DNA of 64,000 nt, taken from Mytilus galloprovincialis. Its lineage: Eukaryota > Mollusca > Bivalvia > Mytilida > Mytilidae. Below are positions 34,212 to 46,240 of this stretch, in pieces. The stretch lies in NCBI RefSeq assembly GCF_965363235.1, contig NC_134847.1:57692439-57756438 (forward strand), in the 5' to 3' direction. A model generated the notes under the pieces. That model made no database searches, was not told the DNA's origin, and was given only the letters and a program-made list of their open reading frames with translations. How positions within the stretch are numbered: the stretch's first letter is position 1; the number at the start of each line of letters is the position of its first letter. The position numbers and the translations under genes are program-made.

Positions 34212-34790
34212 ATCTTCTAGAAAACTAAGGATACAGGTTATCCATCTAGGACACAAAATTAGTAAATGTATACCAAAAAACGTTCAAAAAATCAAAGAAA
34301 CAGTGGTTATACTGCTGCTCATTATCTTGAAGTCACAGTGAGGCCTTCTACATGGAACAGGAAAAAAACCACTCATGTCTAGCACGGGCTTGAGCAGAAT
34401 TCGTTGCAAAAATAATTTAAAAGACTTTGTACTTTGTTAGGCGCAACACTAAGAAATCAGGCCGGATGAAAAAGAACACACTAGATAAAAGTAGTACATA
34501 TTTAAAAACAAAATAGTTCTGTATATACATGTAATGTTAATAATAAATCCTTTTGCTTATAAAAAGATTTAGCTAACGAATGAATATAAATGGTATTAAC
34601 TAAACAGAGTCTCAAAAAAAATACACACAAGAGTTAATTAGAATGTTAATATAGTGTAAAATCGTACAGTCCATTTTCTGACAACCAGAGACACTGAATT
34701 TAACACTAAAATGAGGTATACTAAAGCTACACGTAACTCCAATAAATGAAACAGTATAGACTATATGTATATCAGAAATATATAACAATT

Positions 34791-37700
34791 CTATGGAAAG
34801 AAAAGCTGCAGTTTTCCGCTGATAACTTTCCTACAAACAGGGCAGTTGGATAACTTATCACCACACTCCTTACAACAACATACATGTTTACATGGATAAA
34901 AAATAACTTCTAGCGTATTTTTATAGCAAACTTTACACAAATAACGCTCGTTCTGGTCCTCCACATTAGTTCTACCAGCTGCATGTTGTGGATTTACTTC
35001 ATCTATAACAGAATAACATATTCAAAAGGTGTGGAAATATAATACAACATTAGCCTGCTTAGAAAAATCCCTTTGAAATACATAATTTTTTAATGATATT
35101 TAAGTTGTTACAGATAAAACATTGAGGTGCGGCAATTATAATAGTAATTTTTATAATAACACCCTTTTACAAAATGATTTCAATTTTTTTCTATATTTTC
35201 TACTATTCTTTTCCCCTTTTTCCTATTTACATATCTATTGTAAAGTTAAACTTTATCTTTGTTTGACCAATAAGTGGTTGCTGAATAATCTGAGCTATGT
35301 GATGATTTATCCGAATAAACTAATGACATGTGTATGTTGCATCAGCAAATATCAAGTATACATTAGATATATTGATTGATTGATTGATTGTTGGTTGCTA
35401 AACTTCCAGTAGAAAATATTTCATGCATGTTCAGGACGATAAATATATTCATAATCAAACAATACTTACTTGTTTCTGCAGCACTAACAGCCACACTAGG
35501 GGCAGATATAGGAGCTTGCCTTTGCCTAAACTGTTCAAGTTGATTTACAAATTCTCCGTACTCCTCTGGATGTATAACTGGAAGACAATATATTTATATC
35601 TATAGTTTTTGGCGATATCTAAATAAGGCGTCTTGTATTAAGTGCTTGCTTTAGTGGGCCGGCTATCTGACATTTGTCTTTACGTTTATTTTTGCAGTAT
35701 TACTATAAATGAGGTTGTTGGTTTTCTCTTTTGAATCGTTTCACATCTTCATCATGTTCATCCAGGATTCTTTCATAGCAAACTAAAGGCCTTACAGTGA
35801 TCTTTAATTGCTCGTTGTTCTTTTGGTCTTAAAAGATAGTCGTCTCAATGTCAATGATACATGTTCTTAACATTTATTTATAAATACAACATCCTCACGT
35901 ATACTAAAAGCCTTTATCAAACCATCATATATAAATACTATAACCCTTAACAAAACCATCAAATATAAACTGTAAAAGCATTTACCAAACTATCATTGTA
36001 TATAAAAAAAAATGACATGGTAGGTACAATAATAATGAACATATATATAACAATTTTAAAATATGGGGTGCGTAATTAGTCCAAAATTACTTTGGCGTCT
36101 AACGGCCCTTTTTATGACATGCTGGGGGCTGCGGTCCAAATCAGTTTCGTACTACATGTAGTTCGTAATAAACTTACTCTCATTCTCATCAATATATTGT
36201 CTGTACCCATTTATCTCATCATCCGAATAGCCGTTTGACAAGGCAATTCCACTAATGGTTCTCCGAAGATGGCGTCCAATATCTCCGTGGCATGATGGGT
36301 TGTGTTCTACCACAAACTTACAAAGAGGAAACCATTTCATGTGTTCTGTCCATACTTCATCTGTTTCTTCCCAGTGCCTTAACATTCCTCCACAATAGAA
36401 ACATTTGACAGCGTCGCCTTGTCCTATAATAGAAAAAAAAATCACATTACGTCTTCATGATTTTATTTTCCCGTAGAGGGTTCAAAAATGAGTTAACCGA
36501 CCAATGAAACAGTCCAAACTTATCTAATATCAAGTTCTCTATGATGTTGTTGAAAGTTGTGGCGGTTTACGCTGAAAACTGAAGAAGGTTCATCGCGGGA
36601 ATAACAAGAAGGTTAAATGATATCTTGTATAGACTCCTTGGTGAAAGAATGAAGAACAACAATAAAAATGCGTCCCGACTTGTCAGTAACAGCTGTCCCG
36701 TGGAGTCTCTTTCAAGGAGATCAAACGTCCATAACTTTGTCTCAAACACTTGTAACTGATCTTAAGGATGTACTTAGGTGATCTTAGGTGAGGTTTTGGA
36801 ATTTGTGTCAAATGTTCGGACTCCTTGGTGTTTTTCCATACAATACAATGTAAAATATTTTGCCCCATAACACCCATTTATTTTTTCATATAAGACCTAA
36901 TAGCTCATGAAAGGTCATTTACCAAAATTTTAGAAGATTCTTAATTTTCTTTCTTTTGTTTTGAGAACTAATAATACCAATGCAAATATTAAGGTAAAAG
37001 TCCGAGTCAGCCTTTTCCCGCCATATTTTAAAGTTCAAATATCTCGAAAAGGAAGTCCACGATCTGTCAATATTTTTAGCTTATTTTTTATCCTTAATTG
37101 ATGCTCTACCAGTTTATAGTATTAATTTTAACTTCTTAATTTATTAATTTTCACCTAACCTCACCTAAGTACATCCTTAAATCACACAATAAGAATCGAG
37201 TGACTAATCAGTCATAATTATCAGACATATGTAAAGGAAGGAGGAACATTTCAGATTAAATCTGATTAAAGTACCAATGAGATTGAAAATAATAATAGAT
37301 TATCGTTGATCATCTCAACTTGATTGCTTTTCTCGCTTTCGCCGGAACGAGTTTGATTTTCTTGCTTGAGCCGGGATAGCGAAAGCGAGAAAAGCAATCG
37401 AGTTGAGATGACCAATGATAGTCTATATATCGCTATTTTACCTATGACGACGTTGTCAATTTCATTAGCAACACGACGTGCCTCCTTAGTTTCTAGCGAT
37501 AATTTTCCATCTCAAGCGATTAGTTATCACAAAAAAAGATCAAGGAAAAATGCACAAAATAGCGATAAAACATATAACAATTTTACCGAGGTAGAAAAAC
37601 CCAGCATCTGCCATTTCACCAGGTGTTGGTCTCTTGTCTGGGTGAGGCCAGTTGTAAAAAGACTGGAATCTTATTTCCCTTTCTTGATACTCTCTATGGC

Positions 37701-38094
37701 AGGGACCATGGTGGTGACGATTAAAACTATCTAATCTCCTAAACGGAAGTGGAAAATTGCCCGCATGTGAAGGATCGTTAACATAAGGACATTGCGGACC
37801 ATGCTTTCTATGTTCCTCCAGTATATCATCTCCTGATTCCCATTTCTTCAGAATTATTTTGCAAAAGTCGCACTGAACCCTGTCATTAGTGCCATCACCA
37901 ATGTAATAAAAGCCATTGGCTGCCAATTGGTTCTTATCTACGTTGGCTGACTGTGGCCATGTTCTGAACGTTTCTAGGCGGTATCTCTCGTATTTCATAT
38001 GGTCAACGTTCTGTTGTCCAGTGCCATGATCATGACCACAGTCGTGTGTATTGCCACCCCCATCAAGTGAGTCCGCACTTTCAAGAATAGTCAT
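34791..38094 (-). CDS. Inhibitor of apoptosis protein, two BIR domains and RING
   Basis: Four coding exons on the minus strand: 38094-37587, 36423-36178, 35577-35470 and 35002-34791. All junctions are GT-AG and the sum is 1074 nt, 357 residues. The start is the ATG at 38094. BIR1 (about 33-105) has RYRLETFRTWP and GFYYIGDGTNDRVQCDFC, with CX2CX16HX6C intact. BIR2 (about 138-215), split by intron 1, has FQSFYNWP, GFFYLGQGDAVKCFYC and the same spacing. The RING at the C terminus reads CKVCYKNTLEVIFYPC, KHVCCCKECG and CPVCRKV. BIR domains bind caspases or IAP-binding motifs and the RING is an E3 ubiquitin ligase, acting in the cytosol. The histidine-rich N terminus is unusual. It is close to BIRC2/3/7 and XIAP, but a precise orthologue cannot be named, as bivalves have many IAP genes. 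Confidence 0.93.
35700..35880 (+). repeat. Diverged dispersed tail repeat in an IAP intron
   Basis: TGCTCGTTGTTC, TTTTGGTCTTAAAAGATAGT and GTCTCAATGTCAATGATAC follow the order of the 1565-2155 family. Confidence 0.4.
36766..37176. mobile_element. TIR element with TTAA target site in IAP intron 1
   Basis: Ends GGATGTACTTAGGTGA and its exact inverse, flanked by TTAA at 36762-36765 and 37177-37180. TTAA duplication is typical of piggyBac and Kolobok groups. The 411-bp inside has no transposase, so it is non-autonomous. Confidence 0.7.
37295..37425. mobile_element. Snapback inverted repeat in IAP intron 1
   Basis: GATCATCTCAACTTGATTGC and TTTTCTCGCTTTCGCC face GCGAAAGCGAGAAAAGCAAT and CGAGTTGAGATGACC around a short loop. 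Probably a miniature element. No flank duplication found. Confidence 0.5.
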
Positions 38095-38814
38095 TTGGAT
38101 ATTATATTCCTAAAACATACAGCACAAGTTACCTCAAAGTTTAAACATTTTTATAAATTATTATAGTTTGCAATTCCCAACTGAAGAGCAAATCTGTTGT
38201 TCGGGGACGACCATTTGATATTCTGGGTTTGGGGGGGGGGGGAGGAGTATTTGTTTTGGATCGGTTATTTATTTTTGTAAACTAAGAGGACAGGTTTTCC
38301 ATTTTCTGCACTATTTAAGCAAGATTTTTCATTTTCATTAAAGCAAGGGACTGATTATTTATTTTCACACCTATATTTATAATATTCGAAAACATACAAT
38401 TTTTAAATTATTTGTTTATTATAAATAATACGTAAATAATACACGTATAGTCAATTCTTTATGTACCATTTAATCAGAATTAATCATCATCCTCTGCAGA
38501 AGGCCCAAGAAGCTATAGAACAAATGATGAAAAATCATGCTTTCTGGGTGTTCCCCAGACCCTTTCTTAATCTGGAAATGCAAGTTCTGTTTTAATAATT
38601 TTTTGACAATATTTTGGTCTCAAAGCAAAATGTATAGATTTAGTGTAAGACTTAAGTTTCTAGGGACAACATCAAAAGACCAATATGCATGATAGAGCAA
38701 AAATGTAATTCACATAGTTAAGTCTGTGGCTTCTGTTTTTTTTATATGATCAAGTTAATAACAAAATTACATAATTACAAAAGGAATGCAACACTAACAG
38801 AATACACAGAAGGG

Positions 38815-40041
38815 TATGGCAAGCCGTTCTCGTCAAAACTATGTTTAAACCATTTTTCAAAAAATTTACACACTGAGAATTACAACAAAGCACACTGAGA
38901 TTTTAAAACTTCAAAACGCACACTGAGAATTGAAAATTACGCACTGAGAATTGAAAATTACACACTGAGATTTCATAAAGACGCACTGAGATTACAAAAA
39001 TGAAAAACGCACACTGAGAATTGAAAATTACACACTGAGAATTGAAAATTACACACTGAGAATTGAAAATTACACACTGAGATTTCAAAAAGACACACTG
39101 AGAATAAATAAACTGAAAACACACACTGAGAATTTGAAATTACACACTGAGAATTTAAAATTACACACTGAGAATTTAAAATTACACACTGAGAATTTCA
39201 AATTACACACTGAGATTTATGCGCACTTTTTATGCGCACATATCTAATTAGCATACTTAATCTGAATCTATTACAAGCTTAAAACAACAAGGGGACAGAA
39301 CTCGTTAGTCCTTCGATTTGGTCCCAAATTATTAATACTTTAGAAATACAAGAACAAGAAAAATACCCACTTACTCTTATTACAAAATATAACCAAATGG
39401 TGAAAAACTTTATTAAAATCATAAGAAAACATTGGAACAATCTGCAAAAGAATGCAGTGAAATTTTTACCCAAGTGTCTATTATAGCATATAAACGTAAC
39501 AAAAATATAAAAGATTAACTAGCGAAACCAGGGAAACAGTTGGAACACTTTTGAAAAGGGACCCACGGTTTTAAGTAAAAAAAAATCATCCCGATAAACT
39601 GGTAGTAATGATCTGAATTATAGGCAACAAACTTATGAATATGAGCGATGTTAAGTCTTGAAATTTATTACGAATGTTGGTTGAAGGAATCGCATTTCAT
39701 TATAATGACAAGAGTTCTTGAGATCAAGATATTAATCTGTTGAATTATTCATCTCATGAATATTCATAAGTAATTTGCATATTAATCTCAGTGTGTATTT
39801 TTGAAATCTCAGTGTGTAATTAAAAATTCTCAGTGTGTGTTTTTCAATTTATTTCATCTCAGTGCGTCTTTTTAAAATCTCAGTGTGTAATTTTGAATTC
39901 TCAGTGTGTGTTTTTCATTTTTTTAAATCTCAGTGTGTAATTTCGATTTCTCAGTGTGTCATTTTAGGTTTTTAAATCTCAGTGTGTATTTTTTTCGAAA
40001 AAAAGGTTTAAACATAGTTTTGACGAGAACGGCTTGCCATA
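38815..40041. mobile_element. Foldback element with CACACTGAG arrays
   Basis: The ends are TATGGCAAGCCGTTCTCGTC, then AAAACTATGTTTAAACC, and the inverse. Inside the left arm about 16 copies of CACACTGAGAATT-type units run forward. Inside the right arm about 9 run inverted. GAAGGG flanks both sides (38809-38814, 40042-40047), a 6-8 bp target duplication. The central loop contains a Penelope-like coding fragment (39270-39590). No transposase. Confidence 0.75.
39270..39590 (+). pseudogene. Penelope-like C-terminal fragment inside the foldback element
   Basis: Plus-strand frames give TLITKYNQMVKNFIKIIRKH, then AYKRNKNIKD and a GTHGF end. These correspond to the linker seen at 508-1197 (TYHPKF, LIRENWKEI, RPKSLKDLL). 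Stops interrupt it. It is a captured or older fossil fragment. Confidence 0.5.
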
Positions 40042-40597
40042 GAAGGGCAATCAATGAACAATAGACAAATAAATAAGAAACAATGATCCCAAAAAATCTG
40101 GGGCTACGTCTGAGGGAGAACAGAACTTGCTTCTTGCAAGGCACTCGCCGTGAAAACAATTTAATATGGAGACGAGCGTTTGGTTTTGAAATTTCCTACA
40201 TGAGGCATTTGCCTCAATGTAGACTAAGTTATAATAGCCCTGTAATAAAAGGTAAGTGTTCCTGAGAAGATACACCTCAAGTTAAATGAAACCAATTTTC
40301 AGACATTTCAAGTATATTTAAATAATATTTATACTTTTATTATAAAAAAGATTTGGGAAGTGTTTCACGATTTTTTTTTGGGGAAAAAGATGAATTTATG
40401 AAGAATCTAGTGCCATCTCATACTTTTGATAACACCTGCTGAGTTATTTATTTTCAATACATTGCAAGTCAGGTAATTTATTTTCAAACTACCACAGAAC
40501 AAACCATTTATTTTTGTGATTATCAAGGCTGAGTTATTCATTTTCAAAATCCTCCTGCCCCCCTCCCCCCCCATCAGAATATCAAATGGTCGTCCCC

Positions 40598-40966
40598 TTA
40601 CAAAAAATGCGGTCGGCCAAAATTGCAAGCTACGTGGGTGTATGCATGTTTCCTTTGAAAGTATACATATACTTTTATAGAAATACTACATCTCAAGTTT
40701 TCATGGGTTAATGAGCATTTTCACAAATATGCAACCATAGAGTAATTCTGTCAAATGTTATTACGTGGTCTGCCATTGAAAGTGCACAAGTAGAGACTTC
40801 AGAACAAAATCAACATGTTCGACCAAGCTATATCTGAATAATCATAAAAAAGAATGAATGCATGAGATGTAGGGTATCAATAGCCAGCACGGAATAAAAC
40901 TGGACTGATCAAAATACATGTAAGGGTCAACTTGTTAACTTTTTAATCATAAAAAACAACATTGTA
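40598..40966. other. Intergenic, nothing recognised
   Basis: No gene or repeat recognised. Confidence 0.3.
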
Positions 40967-41770
40967 ACTAACTAACTAACTAACTTATTTTATTCAGTAT
41001 AAAATCCAGTTCAAAGGGATCATCGCTGAAACACATGAACACATATAAAAACATATACAAAACAAAACAACAATAAAACATAACAGTCAACAATTGTGAC
41101 ACTTATAACAAACAATAGACAAAACTCACACTTCAATATTATGCAATTATTCCCACTGATGAATTTCTAATCAAAATACATTTGTCTATTATATATATAT
41201 ATAAGAAATCTGGTGAGAACATCAGTCTCCGAACAGTTCATTAAATATCTAAATCTATCAAAATTATCCAAATTACAAAATCATGGTATAATATTAACAA
41301 TGCCATCATAAAACTTTTCACTCTCGTCTTGATAGAGGTTGAATTCACATATAAAATGAAATTCATCTTCAATTTTGTTATCAATACAATCACAATGTTT
41401 ACATATTCTTTGATCTAAAGGCGTATTATTATCTGCCTTTTTCAATGTGTAAATTGTGGTTAGAAATTCTTAATTTACATAACAGTCTTATATATTGTTT
41501 TGAAATATTTTACTTTCTATAAGTCTCAGGTTTATATTCCTTTTTTAACTTGTAATATGTGCGTAATTTGTTTTGCTTTTCACCTGACGAACAAGAGAAA
41601 AAAAATAATTTCCATATTTTTCTTGTAATATTTTTCACTGCAGATACGAGTTTTCCTTCTAACATAGTTCCTTTATTATTCCAAACATGGTCAAAACGAA
41701 TGAATTTTAGGAACTGAAAAATGTGTTTATTGAAGGTACATGGAAAGGTACAATCAACATCTTCGATTGA
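40967..41770 (-). pseudogene. LINE 3' fragment with TTAG tail
   Basis: The minus strand encodes NKLRTYYKLKKEYKPET, then LRISNHNLHIEKGRYNNTPL and the knuckle CKHCDC with HFIC, as in the C terminus of the LINE at 51249-53027. It ends in (GTTA)n at 40967-40984, a LINE-type short-repeat tail. The upstream part is lost at the border of the TIR element that starts at 41774. Confidence 0.7.
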
Positions 41771-41773
41771 CTT

Positions 41774-44337
41774 ATATGGGCGTTTTTCAATAAAAACGTA
41801 CTTTCTTGTCCCAGCCACTTTAAAAAAAAATGTGTTTGATCTTTGCAAGTAATTTTTTGTGCAGTCAGTACATTGAATTAGATATAACATTTTTAAGCAA
41901 AGAAATAGTTTATTTTTTAGAGGGATTGATAAGATATTGATTCCTGAATGGTCCAAAACAACCAAAATGGCATGTCCCTAGATCGCCTGTTCAACATTCA
42001 TACTCTCAAATATCGTAAAAAAATGTAGAAATAAATATTAATTTTACTTAACAATAGTTCTTTAATATTTCAAAAGTATGTTTAGAGCCAACATATTTTA
42101 ATAAACAGCTTTTAACATAGGATTTTTTATTTTAGAAGGTGCGTCCCTAATACAATGTCCACTACGAAACGAAGTCATTAAAACTTGCATGTAAACAGTT
42201 TTATAAAATCAATGTAATTTTTTGTTTGCAAGAGATATAAACATTAGGGTCTTACAAAAGAAGTGATGCTTTTAAAACGGCAATTAAACTGTTGGTAAGA
42301 AAAATTGAGCACATCAAATGGACCAGAGGGATACCGTATTTTTGTAAATGTCCACTACGAAACGGGTCAAATCTCCTTCAGTAACTGGTTTTAAAATTAT
42401 GAAAACAAGAATGTGTCCACAGTACACGGATGCCCCACTCACACTATCATTTTCTATGTTTAAAGGACTGTGAAATTGGAATAAATTCTCTAATTTGGCA
42501 TTAAAATTAGAATGATCTTATCAAAGGGAACATGTATACTAAGTTTCAAGTTGATTGGACTTCTACTTTATCAAAAACTACCTTGACCAAAAACTTTAAC
42601 CTGAAATTTGCACTATCATTTTCTATGTTCAGTGAACCGTAAAATTGGGGTCAAAACTCTAATTTGGCATTTAAATTAGAAAGATCATATCATAGGGCAC
42701 ATGTATACTAAGTTTCAAGTTGATTGGACTTCAACTTCATCAAAAACTACCTTGACCAAAAACTTTAACCTGAAGCCAAAAACTTTAACCTGAAATTTGC
42801 ACTATCATTTTATATGTTCAGTGAACCGTAAAATTGGGGTCAAAACTCTAATTTGGCATTTAAATTAGAAAGATCATATCATAGGGCACATGTATACTAA
42901 GTTTCAAGTTGATTGGACTTCAACTTCATCAAAAACTACCTTGACCAAAAACTTTAACCTGAAATTTGCACTATCATTTTCTATGTTCAGTGAACCGTAA
43001 AATTGGGGTCAAAACTCTAATTTGGCATTTAAATTAGAAAGATCATATCATAGGGCACATGTATACTAAGTTTCAAGTTGATTGGACTTCAACTTCATCA
43101 AAAACTACCTTGACCAAAAACTTTAACCTGAAGCCAAAAACTTTAACCTGAAATTTGCACTATCATTTTCTATGTTCAGTGAACCGTAAAATTGGGGTCA
43201 AAACTCTAATTTGGCATTTAAATTAGAAAGATCATATCATAGGGCACATGTATACTAAGTTTCAAGTTGATTGGACTTCAACTTCATCAAAAACTACCTT
43301 GACCAAAAACTTTAACCTGAAGCCAAAAACTTTAACCTGAAATTTGCACTATCATTTTCTATCAGTGAACCGTAAAATTGGGATCAAAACTCTAATTTGG
43401 CATTTAAATTAGAAAGATCATATCATAAGGAACATGTGTACTAAGTTTCAAGTTGATTAGACTCCAACTTCATCAAAAACTACCTCGACCAAAAACTTTA
43501 ACCTGAAGCGGGACAGACGGACGAACGAACGGACGAACGAACAGACGAACGAACGGACGAACGGACGCACAGACCAGAAAACATAATGCCCATAAATGGG
43601 GCATAAAAATATCAATGTACAGCTTAATAACGCTTTGATATATACAGTCAGTCTTGTTACTATTGCAATATTGGGGTTGTGAGAAAAAAATAAAACATGA
43701 GAATACGTCCCCTACGAAACGGTCCCCTACGAAACAAGTTTGGGAGAAAAACGTTTCGTAGTGGACACTACCACTACCATGCAGTCTTTTTTTACTCTTT
43801 TTTTTCAATTATATTCGTGCAAAGCAAATAACAAAGGTTAGTTTCATGTAATTTTTATTATGTTTTTATTAACACAGAATAGGGTTGATGTCAACTACGA
43901 AACTTTTTGTCCACTACGAAACGGTTTTGTCAACTACGAAACGCATCAAAATGTCCACTACGTAACATGACTTGTACCTTCATATGTGAAGTACTGTCTA
44001 ATCTTTATCGATAAAAAATGCTTCTCCAATTCAGAAAAAAATGAGATTTGTCTAGTATATAAAGTAAACAAACTGGAATGTCTATAGGAAACATTTAAAA
44101 TTGCAAAAATATGTGTGTTTAGAAGCAGTTTCGTAGGGGACAAAAGTCTCCTACGAAACAGTACACAAATTATGAAAATAATATCATTTTAAAGAGTATT
44201 TAAGATTGCACGTTTTGTTTACAAACAGGTCTATAATAGAGGTATTTAAAATAACTCTTGAAAATAAATTTTAGACTAGTTGATTTTCCATTTTTTTTAG
44301 GTCTGAAAGGAACGCTTTTATTGAAAAACGCCCATAT
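41774..44337. mobile_element. 2.6-kb non-coding TIR element with dispersed TGTCCACTACGAAACG motifs
   Basis: The ends ATATGGGCGTTTTTCAATAA and the inverse TTATTGAAAAACGCCCATAT are followed by similar CGT and CTTTC blocks. At least eleven copies of TGTCCACTACGAAACG or one- to three-base variants occur at 42156, 42349, 43707, 43722, 43752 (minus), 43889, 43908, 43928, 43952, 44128 (minus) and 44146. Another dispersed repeat (42400-43611) is inserted in its middle. No protein is encoded. No target duplication was seen. Confidence 0.6.
42400..43611 (+). repeat. Dispersed bivalve-type repeat with internal 189-bp tandem units
   Basis: Units beginning CTGAAATTTGCACTATCATT start at 42601, 42790, 42959, 43148 and 43337, giving steps of 189, 169, 189 and 189. 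The 20-base difference is one extra copy of AGCCAAAAACTTTAACCTGA. The right end has GACGGACGAACGAACGGACG runs and then CCAGAAAACATAATGCCCAT. Related pieces are at 33160-33370 and 63370-63475. Confidence 0.8.
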
Positions 44338-45439
44338 GCCGCTAATTTTGAAAAATTCAAAAGAGGGTCTTTATACACATGATACAAATATATCCATTGT
44401 ATAAGGGTTCATATATAAGATGCAAAGAACTATAATAGTTAAGTTTTCATTAGCAGCTGCTTGATTCGAACGAAAATTTTAGTCAAACAGAAATATGACT
44501 CTCTAGAGATATTTTCTGCCGTTAAAAATCTTGGATCAGGGGTACGTAGAATTAGTAGATCTTGCCATAGATAGAAAACAAGTGGCCGTGATTTGTATGC
44601 ACTGTCACTCGTAGCATTGTGAAAACTGCATATGAGTATCATACAATATAACAAATTCATTATGTACTATATGTGTGTGTGTAAATGCATATGCAATGAA
44701 GATATAATGCTTATTTATACATACCTAGCTAGCGCTATGATCGCAGGTTTTATTAACAGTTATTACTTCCTGGATCAGTCATTTGTGCATATATATGTGT
44801 ACAACAACAAAAGGCGGTAAATATGATTTTAACAGATAAACATTTTTGTGTCATTATGATTTTAATGCATGATTTCACAACTGTAAATGGTACTATTACG
44901 GGGAGTTTGCATCGAGGTTTATCTGCGACAGACCCTAGTTTTCCATGCAGGTGAAACAACTGTGTAGTCCCATCTTCTTTGAGTCCGACGGAGTTTTCGA
45001 ATTCTATACAATTTGATACATGTTAATGTCATATAGACATAATTGTTGTTGACAAAGAATAAAAAACAAAATTAAACAAAGAAATGTCATTCCAATTGAT
45101 AATAAAATTTATAAACGAATACATAAAAGAAATGAGATTCTGTAATGACTTTTAATGATCTTTGAAGAGTTTTTTGAGAGTTTTGTTGTTGTAGCAGTTT
45201 GGTTTCAAATTTAAGATTTTAAAATATTTTGTTTCACGGAAATTTGTATATTATCTAAATAAGTAATGTCACAGAACAAGCAGACGACAATAAAGAGAAA
45301 TGCGGTAACTGCCAATAAGAGAAGAGGTTCAGATGCTGTGCACCAGCGTCAGTCTTACTAAAGATGTGTTCAACTAGATATAAAAGGATGCTATCTTGAT
45401 AATTGGTTAGTGCACTGCGAGACATATAAGCACCCAAAT
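44338..45439. other. Intergenic, nothing recognised
   Basis: No gene, tandem repeat or clear inverted repeat seen on either strand. Confidence 0.35.
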
Positions 45440-45599
45440 CAGTGGCGGATCTAGAATTTTTCATAAGTGGGGGCCCACTGGCTGCCCTAAGAGGGGGCCC
45501 GCTCCCTTCACGCTTCAGTGATACCCTATTTAATCAACCAATTTTTTTTCTCAAAAGGGTCCTCTCCCCCCCCCCCCCCTCCACTTAAATCCGCCTCTG
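45440..45599. mobile_element. CAGTGGCGGATC miniature element (hAT-like ends)
   Basis: CAGTGGCGGATCTAG faces TTAAATCCGCCTCTG. The inside is G-rich then C-rich. Same end type as 16237 and 17286. The flanks share CAAAT only. Confidence 0.6.
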
Positions 45600-46240
45600 C
45601 AAATAATTTTATTGTATTTAAAACATGTCATTTATCTTGGGAGACTATTAATTACAAAAGTGTGAATGCCATTTAATCATCTATTTCAGAAAGTATCATC
45701 CATGGTGTGACACTGTTGAGGGCCATAACGTTATCCTATTATATGTAATATTGGAACAGTTCAGCAAAGTTTGGACAAATAATGATAAGGGCATCCTGAC
45801 ACAGTAATTATTTTTATACCGAGTCAGATGTCTTTGCTTCCTCACACTAAAACATTGAAGAAACTGACTTATTTTCCAACTTGCCTGTGTTTGTAATGAC
45901 GTTTTAGATTTCGATGAACGTATTTCTATATGTATACGGATTTGTAAATCATTTTGTTTATTTAAAGTCTGGGCTTTCGTTACCACAAATCCTTCAACTA
46001 AAATCTTTCAGGAATACAAATACTTTGTGTTGAGAAATTTACCCATACTCATAGAAACCAAACAGAATTGATTCATATTAATCATAACTCAGGCTGTATG
46101 ATGGTATGGATGGCGGACTTCATATTTTTGTAATCTTTATTTTTTCGCTCATCATTCTTTATCTTCAAACATAATGGCTAGACATGGTTATTTTCTGTAA
46201 TCAGTAATTTTCTTTTATCGAATTTTTTTTTCTTCATTAG
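45600..46240. other. Intergenic, nothing recognised
   Basis: No gene or repeat recognised. Confidence 0.3.

Larger units (their letters stand above)
38203..40597. mobile_element. G-tract TIR element, family C, carrying a nested foldback element
   Basis: The ends are GGGGACGACCATTTGATATT followed by G runs, and the inverse at the right. Next to both ends are phrases built on TTATTTATTTTCA. The flanks are TTC and TTA, a possible decayed TWA duplication. It has the same plan as families A and B. Most of its length is the inserted element at 38815-40041. Confidence 0.7.

Noticed and set aside
41510-41965. Separate 151-codon host gene on the minus strand
   Set aside because: Its C-terminal part continues into the LINE fragment, and its middle crosses the end of a TIR element, so it is a junction ORF.
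43473-43808. Minus-strand ORF with VRPFVRPFVRPS repeats
   Set aside because: It is produced by the GACGGACGAACG run at the end of a dispersed repeat.
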